The notes below the pieces were generated by a model, which was not told the DNA's origin, ran no database searches, and saw only the letters and a list, made by a program, of their open reading frames with translations. From NCBI GenBank assembly GCA_016292705.1, contig JAEDHZ010000053.1:1-9000 (forward strand): a stretch of DNA of 9,000 nt, given 5' to 3'. Numbering within the stretch: position 1 is the stretch's first letter; every line of letters begins with the position of its first letter. A program made the translations under genes and the position numbers. The DNA comes from Clostridiaceae bacterium. GTDB lineage: Bacteria > Bacillota > Clostridia > Oscillospirales > Acutalibacteraceae. This document shows positions 1 to 6,247 of the stretch, in pieces.

Positions 1-118
1 CGATGTTTTCCTTGACGATGTTTCGGTTGAGGATGTTGAAAATGCCCTTTGTGTCCGTGTTTGTGTGACGGACGCAAACAGCGGATCGGAACTTCTTGAA
101 AAAATACTCGGAAAGTAA
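1..118 (+). CDS. C-terminal end of a DUF512-type (radical SAM-associated) protein, partial
   Basis: An open frame enters from the left edge (first full codon at base 2) and stops at TAA 116-118, giving 38 residues that end in a Ser-Glu-Leu-Leu-Glu-Lys helix. The fragment starts with an FLDD-like segment, followed by an acidic Val-Glu-Asp stretch and a short beta-strand pattern. This resembles the end of DUF512 proteins, which are putative Fe-S/radical SAM-type proteins often encoded directly upstream of der in Clostridia. The assignment rests on this short tail and on synteny. No catalytic motif is visible because the rest lies outside the window. The stop overlaps the der ribosome binding site by one base (AGGAGG begins at 118), so the two genes are probably co-transcribed and translationally coupled. 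Confidence 0.6.
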   Translation, partial: DVFLDDVSVEDVENALCVRVCVTDANSGSELLEKILGK

Positions 119-131
119 GGAGGAACAAAAA

Positions 132-1451
132 ATGTCAAGACCTGTTGTTGCAATAGTCGGACGGCCGAACACCGGAAAAAGCACACTTTTCAACAAGCTT
201 GTCGGTCAGAGGCTCTCCATTGTTGATGACACTCCCGGCGTCACAAGAGACAGGATTTTTGCCGATTGCGAATGGCTTTCAAGGCATTTTCTTCTTGTTG
301 ACACCGGCGGAATTGAGCCTTATTCAAACGATGTTATTCTCAAGCAGATGCGTTTTCAGGCTCAGCTTGCGATTGAAAGCGCAAATGTAATAATCCTTGT
401 CTGCGATGTTCGCTCGGGTGTTGTTGCAACGGACAGCGAGGTTGCCTCAATGCTTCAGCGCAGCGGAAAGCCGGTTGTTCTCTGCGTCAACAAATGCGAC
501 ACAGTGGGCGAGCTTCCTGCCGATTTCTATGAGTTTTATAATCTCGGCCTCGGAGATCCGATTGCTGTTTCCGCCGTTCACGGCCACGGAACGGGAGATT
601 TGCTTGATGCTGTTATCGAATACCTCCCCGAATGTTCAGAAACCGTGGAGGATAATGTGACAAGCGTTGCAATTATCGGAAAGCCCAATGTCGGAAAATC
701 CTCCCTTGTCAATGCAATTTCGGGTGAGCAACGGGCAATCGTTTCCGATATCGCCGGAACAACAAGGGATGCGACCGATACCTATGTTTCAAATGAATAC
801 GGCGATTTTGTCCTTATCGACACCGCCGGAATGAGGCGGAAAAGCCGGATTGATGATCAGCTTGAAAAATACAGCATCATCCGTGCAAAAATGGCTGTTG
901 AACGGGCAAATGTCTGTGTCATTATGATTGATGCCGTTGAGGGTTTCACCGAGCAGGACTCAAAGGTTGCCGGTCTTGCCCATGAGATGGGAAAGGCGTG
1001 CATTGTTGCGGTCAACAAGTGGGATGCCGTTCAGAAGGACGGAAAAACCATGGATTCCTACCGCAAAAAGCTGATGAACGATTTTTCGTTCATGTCCTAT
1101 GCTCCGATAATCTTTATCTCCGCAAAAACCGGTCAGCGCCTTGACAGGCTTTTTGAGCTTATCAGGTTTGTTGATGAGCAGAACGCAATGCGCATTTCAA
1201 CCGGAAAGCTCAACGATGTTCTTGCCGCTGCAACAGCAAGAGTTCAGCCTCCGACAGACAAGGGCAAGCGGCTCAAAATCTATTATATGACTCAGGCCTC
1301 AACAAGACCGCCGACATTCGTCTGCTTTGTTAACAAGGCGGAGCTGTTCCATTACAGCTATCAGCGATACATCGAAAACCAGATTCGTGAGGTTTTTGGC
1401 CTTGAGGGAACTCCCGTAAGATTTGTCATCCGTGAACGGGAGGGAAAGTGA
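132..1451 (+). CDS. der: GTPase Der (EngA), ribosome biogenesis
   Basis: Der is an essential cytoplasmic GTPase that helps mature the 50S ribosomal subunit. The 439-residue product has the expected two GTPase domains and a C-terminal KH-like domain. Domain 1 has a P-loop at residues 10-18 (GRPNTGKST, with Thr where Val is usual), a DTPGVTRDR switch, DTGGI and NKCD at 120-123. Domain 2 has a P-loop at 183-191 (GKPNVGKSS), DIAGTTRD, DTAGMRRK and NKWD at 295-298. The KH-like domain (about 350-439) includes the typical GKRLKIYYMTQ and RPPTFVCFVN segments. ATG 132 is chosen because AGGAGG at 118-123 lies eight bases upstream; the frame extends back to a TTG at 96, but that would overlap the upstream gene. 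Length is normal for the family. The usual clostridial followers plsY and gpsA are absent here. Confidence 0.97.
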   Translation: MSRPVVAIVGRPNTGKSTLFNKLVGQRLSIVDDTPGVTRDRIFADCEWLSRHFLLVDTGGIEPYSNDVILKQMRFQAQLAIESANVIILVCDVRSGVVATDSEVASMLQRSGKPVVLCVNKCDTVGELPADFYEFYNLGLGDPIAVSAVHGHGTGDLLDAVIEYLPECSETVEDNVTSVAIIGKPNVGKSSLVNAISGEQRAIVSDIAGTTRDATDTYVSNEYGDFVLIDTAGMRRKSRIDDQLEKYSIIRAKMAVERANVCVIMIDAVEGFTEQDSKVAGLAHEMGKACIVAVNKWDAVQKDGKTMDSYRKKLMNDFSFMSYAPIIFISAKTGQRLDRLFELIRFVDEQNAMRISTGKLNDVLAAATARVQPPTDKGKRLKIYYMTQASTRPPTFVCFVNKAELFHYSYQRYIENQIREVFGLEGTPVRFVIREREGK

Positions 1452-1460
1452 TCCTTTTCC

Positions 1461-1489
1461 TTGACAAGCCTTTTGTTTGGTGCTACAAT
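1461..1489 (+). promoter_or_regulatory. Sigma-A promoter of the B12 operon
   Basis: A perfect -35 box TTGACA (1461-1466) and a -10 box TACAAT (1484-1489) are separated by 17 bases, the consensus spacing. Transcription should begin near 1496, just before the 5' arm of the riboswitch P1 helix at 1505. The promoter starts only nine bases after the der stop codon. No terminator is visible between der and this site, so der read-through transcripts would also pass through the riboswitch. Confidence 0.9.
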
Positions 1490-1504
1490 ACAGAAAATTG
1501 AATA

Positions 1505-1674
1505 TCAGGAATTGCAGGGAAATACCGGTGAAAATCCGGAGCAACCGCCATTGCCGTAATCAGCCTTTTGCTGTCAGTCGGAATGCCTGCTTTCCTGAAA
1601 AGGACTGTTTTCACTTTTGGGCAAGGGGAAAGGTGACATGTTGCAGGATTTCTGTGCCCTTTTTCCGAGTGAAA
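1505..1674 (+). promoter_or_regulatory. Cobalamin riboswitch with transcription-attenuation platform
   Basis: The conserved cobalamin-riboswitch core is visible: CCGGTGAAAATCCGG (1525-1539), a B12-box-like GCCATTG (1547-1553, normally GCCACTG), and AGTCGGAATGCCTGC (1576-1590). P1 pairs 1505-1511 (TCAGGAA) with 1592-1598 (TTCCTGA). P2 pairs 1514-1518 (GCAGG) with 1586-1590 (CCTGC). A small hairpin pairs 1561-1564 with 1570-1573. Downstream, a P13-like hairpin pairs 1611-1618 with 1629-1636 (one G-U pair). Its loop holds GGCAA (1620-1624), complementary to TTGCC (1551-1555) in the L5 region, as expected for the L5-L13 kissing contact. An alternative antiterminator pairs 1609-1615 with 1668-1674 and 1625-1633 with 1658-1666. 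It uses both arms of P13 and blocks the terminator. Ligand binding should therefore favour P13 and termination, turning the operon off when cobalamin is abundant. Family identity is strong; the switching scheme is my base-pairing inference. Confidence 0.92.
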
Positions 1675-1690
1675 GAGGGTTTTTATTTTT
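1657..1690 (+). terminator. Riboswitch-controlled intrinsic terminator
   Basis: An 8-bp stem pairs CCCTTTTT (1657-1664) with AAAGAGGG (1672-1679), with one G-U pair and a seven-base loop, followed by TTTTTATTTTT (1680-1690). It lies between the riboswitch aptamer and the ribosome binding site of the first gene. Its 5' arm and part of its 3' arm can instead be held in the antiterminator. It probably also limits read-through from der. Confidence 0.85.
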
Positions 1691-1710
1691 ATGCTTCGAG
1701 GTGTTTTGTT

Positions 1711-3033
1711 TTGAAAAAAATCGTTTCGATTGTGCTTTGCGTTCTTTTTGTTCTCGGCTGTTTCGGAGGCTCTGCCCTTTCCGTGAGCGAGTCTCGTTCC
1801 TTTCTTACCGATTCAAAAACACCTGTTTCTTCAGGAAAGCTGAAGTTTTCAAAAAAGTTCGGCCAAGGCTTTGTGAACACACCGACAACACCTGTCGTTG
1901 TCGGGAACACCCTGATTGTTGCTGCCGGAAAAAAGCTTTTCAAGCTTGATGCACAGACCGGCGATGAGATAAAAAGCGTAAGTCTTGAAGGCACTGTGGG
2001 CTTTGCCGTTGCAATGCCGCTTTATGCTGACGGAAAGATTTTTGTTCAGCTTGACGGCGGAAAGGTGCAGGCTTTTGATTATAAAACGATGAAGTCGCTC
2101 TGGCTATATACCGATGAACTCGGCGGTCAGGGACTTTCGCCTCTTACCTATGACAGCGGCTTTGTGTATACCGGTTTCTGGCTCGGTGAAACGCAAAGCG
2201 CAAACTTTGTCTGCCTGAGCGCAAAGGACGAAAACCCGAAAAAGGAAAACGAAGGAAAAAAAGCACGCTGGACCTTCAAAAGGAAGGGCGGCTTTTACAT
2301 GGCAGGAGCAGCTGTGACAGATCGGTTTGTTTTTGTCGGTTGCGACGACGGAGAAAAGGAAAGCGCCGGAAATTCACTCATTCTTTCATTGAACAAAGCA
2401 ACCGGAAAGCTTGTTTCTTCTCTTAAAACAAAGGGTGATTTGCGCAGCTCGGTAACTTATGACGAAGAGCTCGGAGCCTTTTTTATCACAAGTAAGTCAG
2501 GCTTTGTCTATCGTTTTAAGGCTGACGAAAAAAACGGAAAGCTGTCTTCGCTTGCGAGCTATAAAGCAGGCGGAAGCGTAACCTCCTCGCCTGCGGTGTA
2601 CGGCGGCAGAGTATACTTTGGTTGTCAGAGCGCTGACGCAGGAAAATTCATTGTTCTGAACGCAAAAACAATGAAAAAGGTCTATGACTGCGAAATGCCG
2701 GGCTTTCCTCAGTCCACTGCGCTGATAGCAACGGGCAATGACGGCAAGGTTTATATTTATATGACCTATAACCGAAAGCCCGGAGGAATCGTGATGTTTG
2801 TTGACTCACCCGGACAGACCGCGGCGAAAAAAACCGACCTTTTCACTCCGCCGGAGGATATGAGCCAGTTTTGCCTTTCGTCCGTTACCGCGGGAAGTGA
2901 CGGCACGCTATATTATAAAAACGATTCGGGTAACATTTTTGCCGTGTCGGAAAGTACACAGTCGCCTTTTATTAAGCTTATGAATACCGTGCTGCGTATT
3001 CTTTTGAAGCTTGCTTTGGTGTTTGCGAAATGA
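1711..3033 (+). CDS. Exported PQQ-like beta-propeller protein, first gene of the B12 operon
   Basis: This 440-residue exported protein probably folds as a beta-propeller. After a basic start (Lys2-Lys3) and a hydrophobic core, VLGC at 14-17 could be a lipobox, though signal peptidase I cleavage after SALS is also possible. From about residue 65 to 415 I count eight repeats with the PQQ/BamB-like pattern (small-residue strand, dGkvy strand, strand ending in a hydrophobic-Asp/Asn-x-Lys-Thr turn), such as KLDAQTGDE, FDYKTMK, LNKATGK and LNAKTMKK. No dehydrogenase-type PQQ ligands or enzymatic motif were recognised, so the fold is probably used for binding. The C-terminus (about 420-440) is a hydrophobic, Lys/Arg-spotted helix. 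TTG 1711 is chosen because GAGGTG (1698-1703) precedes it by seven bases and a signal peptide follows. The frame further upstream would run through the riboswitch. Its stop overlaps the next start (ATGA). Position behind a cobalamin riboswitch suggests a role in cobamide capture. Confidence 0.85.
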   Translation: MKKIVSIVLCVLFVLGCFGGSALSVSESRSFLTDSKTPVSSGKLKFSKKFGQGFVNTPTTPVVVGNTLIVAAGKKLFKLDAQTGDEIKSVSLEGTVGFAVAMPLYADGKIFVQLDGGKVQAFDYKTMKSLWLYTDELGGQGLSPLTYDSGFVYTGFWLGETQSANFVCLSAKDENPKKENEGKKARWTFKRKGGFYMAGAAVTDRFVFVGCDDGEKESAGNSLILSLNKATGKLVSSLKTKGDLRSSVTYDEELGAFFITSKSGFVYRFKADEKNGKLSSLASYKAGGSVTSSPAVYGGRVYFGCQSADAGKFIVLNAKTMKKVYDCEMPGFPQSTALIATGNDGKVYIYMTYNRKPGGIVMFVDSPGQTAAKKTDLFTPPEDMSQFCLSSVTAGSDGTLYYKNDSGNIFAVSESTQSPFIKLMNTVLRILLKLALVFAK

Positions 3034-3905
3034 AGACGGGAGTCAGAGGGATTCATCCTGCGGCGGCATTTGTCTTTTTTTCCCTTGTTTTTGTTGTCAC
3101 TCTTCTGACCTGGAATCCGGTTCTTTGCGCTGTGAGCATTGGTTGTGCGCTTGCGCTGGATATCCGTCTGAGAGGAAAAAGGGCTGTTTTGTCCTTCTTC
3201 TCGTTTGTTCTGCCCGCTTGTGTGCTCATAACGCTTTTTAATATGCTTTTTGCTCATTACGGCGTTACGGTGCTGTTTACGCTCAGGAACGGAAACAATG
3301 TTACGCTTGAGGCTTTTGCCTGCGGATTGGTCTACGCTGTCCGGACGGCATCAACAGTGCTGTGGCTGTTTTCATTTAACGAGATAATGACGCAGGACAA
3401 GGTTGTTTTTTTGTTCGGAAAAGTTGCGCCCCGCCTTGCGCTTGTTCTTTCAATGGCATTGCGCTTCATTCCGCTGTTTTTTGAGTCTGCGCAGGAGATT
3501 GAAAAAGCCCGTCGGGGAATAGGTATTGATTCAAAGAGCGGTTCGGTTTTTGAACGCTTCAAAAATTCACTGCATTGCTTTTCAATCCTTGTCACACGCT
3601 CGCTTGAACACGCTGTTGATACTGCTGCTTCAATGTCTGCAAGGGGATATGCCTTAAAGGGCAGAACAAATTGCATGACTTATCCGTTCAGGGCTTTTGA
3701 TGCTGTTTTGCCTGCTGTGTCTGTTGTGGCGGTGCTTTGTGTTTTCGCTTTTTCAAAGAGCCTTTATGCCGAATATAATCCGGTTATCAGCATTGCACCG
3801 TTTTCAGCAAAGGGAGCGCTCTGTTGTGTCCTGTTTTTTTCAATGTGCATTTTGCCGCTTATTTTTGATGTTTGGGAGGAAAAGTTATGGTCGACTTCAG
3901 GTTGA
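3030..3905 (+). CDS. ecfT: ECF transporter transmembrane T component (EcfT, CbiQ family)
   Basis: EcfT is the membrane scaffold of energy-coupling-factor transporters; it links the substrate-binding S component to the cytoplasmic ATPases. The 291-residue protein starts with the family-typical HP pair (residues 9-10), followed by several hydrophobic segments (about 11-28, 31-45, 52-74, 93-115, 221-242 and 260-284). The two coupling-helix signatures are present: ARRG at 160-163 and ARG at 204-206 (in SARGY), which dock into the ATPase pair. ATG 3030 overlaps the preceding stop in an ATGA junction, indicating tight coupling. The family also serves cobalt and nickel transporters, but the riboswitch and the S component next door argue for intact cobamide import. 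No CbiM/CbiN partner is present. Confidence 0.9.
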   Translation: MKTGVRGIHPAAAFVFFSLVFVVTLLTWNPVLCAVSIGCALALDIRLRGKRAVLSFFSFVLPACVLITLFNMLFAHYGVTVLFTLRNGNNVTLEAFACGLVYAVRTASTVLWLFSFNEIMTQDKVVFLFGKVAPRLALVLSMALRFIPLFFESAQEIEKARRGIGIDSKSGSVFERFKNSLHCFSILVTRSLEHAVDTAASMSARGYALKGRTNCMTYPFRAFDAVLPAVSVVAVLCVFAFSKSLYAEYNPVISIAPFSAKGALCCVLFFSMCILPLIFDVWEEKLWSTSG

Positions 3906-5551
3906 AGAATTTCAGCTTTGCTTTTCCGGACGGAAAAACAGCACTCAGCAGCATAAGCCTTGAAATACCGCACGGTCAGTTTGTTGTTCTCTGCGGAAAA
4001 AGCGGAAGCGGAAAAACAACGCTGCTGAAAGCCCTCAAGCCGGAGCTCAGCCCAAGGGGAAAAAGCAGCGGAAGCATTGAAATTTTCGGCGTTGAAAAGT
4101 CAGCTTTGCCCCGGCGTGAATCAGCGGAAAAAATCGGTTATGTTTTGCAGAATGTTGAGCTTCAGGCCGTTACCCATGAAGTCAAAAGTGAGCTTTTCTT
4201 CGGACTTGAAAGCCTCGGCTTTTCTCCGGAAAAAGCAAGCTTGAGGGCGGCGGAAACGGCACAGCTTTTCTCGCTTGAAAAACTGCTCGGAAAAAGAATC
4301 AGTGAGCTTTCCGGCGGTCAGAAGCAGTTGGTTAACCTTGCTTCAATCTGCGCAATGAATCCGCAGGTATTGTTGCTTGACGAACCAACGGCGCAGCTTG
4401 ATCCCGTTTCCGCTCAGAGGCTGATTGATATTGTCACAACTCTCTGCCGTGAATACGGTGTTACAGTAATAATAAGTGAACACAGACTTGAAAAACTCAT
4501 TCCCGTTGCCGACCGTGTTCTTGTTCTTGAAAACGGCAGACTTGCAAACGACAGTCCGCCGGAGAAAATCAGTGCGGCTGTTTTTGAAAACAATGGGTTC
4601 ATCCGTGCGTGTCTGCCGTTCCCGATGCGGCTATATTATTCCCTCGGCTTTTCGGGTGATGCGCCGACCGATATTGAAAAGGGTAGGAAATGGCTTTCCT
4701 CTCTCCTGAAGGATAACGAAGAAAAAGCGGTTTTTCAAAAAACTCCTCCCAAAGAAAAGGAAACCGCAGTCAGGGTGAAAAATCTCTATTATTCCTATGA
4801 CGGAAAGGAGTATGTCCTGAAAGGTCTCAATGTACGGGTAAAACAAGGCTCGTTTTTTGCCGTTCTCGGCGCAAATTCAGCGGGAAAAACAACCTTTCTC
4901 AACCTGACGGGCGGTTTGCTGAAAGCAAAAAAAGGGAAAATTGAGCTTTTTTCAAAGGACATAAACAGATATAATCCAACAGAGCTTTACCGAGGCAACA
5001 TTGCCTTTTTGCCGCAGAACTGTGAGGCTCTTTTTGCCGGGCCGACAGTTCTGGATGATCTTAAAAACGCTCTTGCTGCGGAGAAGCTTTCTGAAACACA
5101 ACAGACCGGACTTATTGCCGAGGTGAGCGGATTTTGCAAGATTGAATCGCTCCTGGAAAGCCATCCTTATGACATCAGCGGCGGGGAATTGCAGCGTGCG
5201 GCGCTTGCAATGGTGCTTCTAAGAAAGCCCCGTCTGTTGCTTCTTGACGAACCGACAAAGGGGATGGACAGCCTTTTCAAAATTCAGCTTGCAGAAAAAC
5301 TGCGTAGCCTTTGTTCGGGCGGTGTAACTGTTATCATGGTTTCTCACGATACAGAGTTCTGTGCCGAATACTGCGATGAATGTGCCCTTATTTTTGACGG
5401 ACGGTGCGTTTTTTGCGGTGACGCAAAGGATTTCTTTTCGGAAAACTGCTTTTATACCACTGCCGCAAGCAAAATGACCCGCGGAATTTTCAAAAACGCC
5501 GTATCGGAAAGCGAGGTGCTCGCTCTTTGCAAAAAAAATCTCGGACTCTGA
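3887..5551 (+). CDS. Fused ECF transporter ATPase (A-A' double ABC domain)
   Basis: This 554-residue protein carries two complete ABC ATPase domains and should supply both ATPase subunits of the ECF module. Domain 1 has Walker A GKSGSGKTT (37-45), a Q-loop in YVLQN, LSGGQ at 141-145, Walker B with DEP at 165-167 and switch His199. Domain 2 has Walker A GANSAGKTT (328-336), a Q-loop in FLPQN, ISGGE at 430-434, DEP at 454-456 and His487. All catalytic residues look intact in both halves, so neither site appears degenerate. The C-terminus contains the FYTT motif seen in fused ECF ATPases such as those of the YkoD type. ATG 3887 is chosen because GGGAGGA lies at 3874-3880; this start overlaps ecfT by 19 bases. 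The gene sits between the T and S genes, so the operon carries its own energising module. Confidence 0.93.
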   Translation: MVDFRLKNFSFAFPDGKTALSSISLEIPHGQFVVLCGKSGSGKTTLLKALKPELSPRGKSSGSIEIFGVEKSALPRRESAEKIGYVLQNVELQAVTHEVKSELFFGLESLGFSPEKASLRAAETAQLFSLEKLLGKRISELSGGQKQLVNLASICAMNPQVLLLDEPTAQLDPVSAQRLIDIVTTLCREYGVTVIISEHRLEKLIPVADRVLVLENGRLANDSPPEKISAAVFENNGFIRACLPFPMRLYYSLGFSGDAPTDIEKGRKWLSSLLKDNEEKAVFQKTPPKEKETAVRVKNLYYSYDGKEYVLKGLNVRVKQGSFFAVLGANSAGKTTFLNLTGGLLKAKKGKIELFSKDINRYNPTELYRGNIAFLPQNCEALFAGPTVLDDLKNALAAEKLSETQQTGLIAEVSGFCKIESLLESHPYDISGGELQRAALAMVLLRKPRLLLLDEPTKGMDSLFKIQLAEKLRSLCSGGVTVIMVSHDTEFCAEYCDECALIFDGRCVFCGDAKDFFSENCFYTTAASKMTRGIFKNAVSESEVLALCKKNLGL

Positions 5552-6246
5552 AAATTTTCTCTTCGCTTCTGCTTTTCGGTCTTGCCCCTGCCGCAGTGTT
5601 TTTTTGCTTTGAACGCCTTGATTCAAGGTATTACTATATCTCTGCCGCTGCGCTGATTCTGCTGTCGTTACTGCCGTTTTTCATCATGTTTGAAAAACGA
5701 AAAATCAAAACATCCGAGATCGCCGTTGTTGCGGTGATGATTGCGCTCTGCGTTGCTTCAAGACTTGCTTTTGTCTTTGTTCCCCAGGTCAAGCCTCTTT
5801 GCGCCGTTGTGATTATTACGGCAATCTCATTCGGGCCGAATGTCGGTTTTGTTGTCGGTGCCCTTTCGGTTTTTGTTTCAAACTTTGCTTTCGGGCAAGG
5901 GATATTTACGCCCTTTCAGATGCTCGGAATGGGACTTTGCGGCTTCATCTGCGGTTTTTTGTTCCATGATAAAAAGCTTTTTGCAAACCGCTTTGCCGTC
6001 AGTGCCGCAGGATTTTTTTCAGCGCTTGTGGTTTACGGAATTGTTGTTGACTCCTGCTCGGTGCTTTTAACGGTTACCGAGTTTACGGCAAAGAATGTTT
6101 CTGGCGTCCTGCTTGCGGGGCTGCCGTTCAATCTTATTCATGCGGCAACAACTGCCCTTGTTCTCTTTTTCGTGTGTAAGCCCATGAGCGATAAGTTTTT
6201 GCGACTACACAAAAAATACGGAATTTTTTCATTGGAGGAAAACTGA
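5527..6246 (+). CDS. ECF transporter S component, probable cobalamin-specific (CbrT-like)
   Basis: S components are small membrane proteins that bind the vitamin and associate with EcfT/A/A'. The 239-residue product has about eight hydrophobic segments: two N-terminal (8-28, 35-55), then a six-helix core from about residue 64. Conserved-looking core features are Arg79, P86-x2-KP90, F102-G103, a G107-F108...GA112 stretch, Asn119, FGQG (122-125) and TPFQM (128-132), a pattern I associate with vitamin-type S components. Specificity is inferred from the upstream cobalamin riboswitch and DUF4430 neighbours. The sequence alone does not prove it, and a precursor such as dimethylbenzimidazole or cobinamide is possible. 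TTG 5527 is favoured: GAGGTG (5513-5518) lies eight bases upstream, and no later start precedes the first membrane segments. It overlaps the ATPase gene by 25 bases, so translation is coupled. Confidence 0.87.
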   Translation: MQKKSRTLKIFSSLLLFGLAPAAVFFCFERLDSRYYYISAAALILLSLLPFFIMFEKRKIKTSEIAVVAVMIALCVASRLAFVFVPQVKPLCAVVIITAISFGPNVGFVVGALSVFVSNFAFGQGIFTPFQMLGMGLCGFICGFLFHDKKLFANRFAVSAAGFFSALVVYGIVVDSCSVLLTVTEFTAKNVSGVLLAGLPFNLIHAATTALVLFFVCKPMSDKFLRLHKKYGIFSLEEN

Positions 6247-6247
6247 A

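Noticed and set aside
1477..1710. Upstream extension of the propeller reading frame (from TTG 1477), adding 78 residues
   Set aside because: It would translate through the riboswitch and terminator, has no ribosome binding site, and would bury the signal peptide inside the protein.
1711..3033. PQQ-dependent dehydrogenase
   Set aside because: Only the repeat pattern matches. The protein is shorter than typical quinoprotein dehydrogenases and I see no catalytic Asp/Ca-site motif or vicinal Cys pair.
3011..3241. Small plus-strand frame overlapping the start of ecfT
   Set aside because: It overlaps the better supported ecfT frame, which has membrane segments and ARG motifs, and it encodes a Cys-rich sequence without family resemblance.
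3030..5551. Cobalt or nickel importer (CbiMNQO)
   Set aside because: The T and A subunits fit any ECF system, but no CbiM/CbiN is present, the S component is of the vitamin type, and the DUF4430 neighbours point to intact cobamides.
5219..5626. 135-residue open frame on the minus strand
   Set aside because: It lies opposite the well-conserved second ATPase domain, including its Walker B and His loop, and has no recognisable product or start site.
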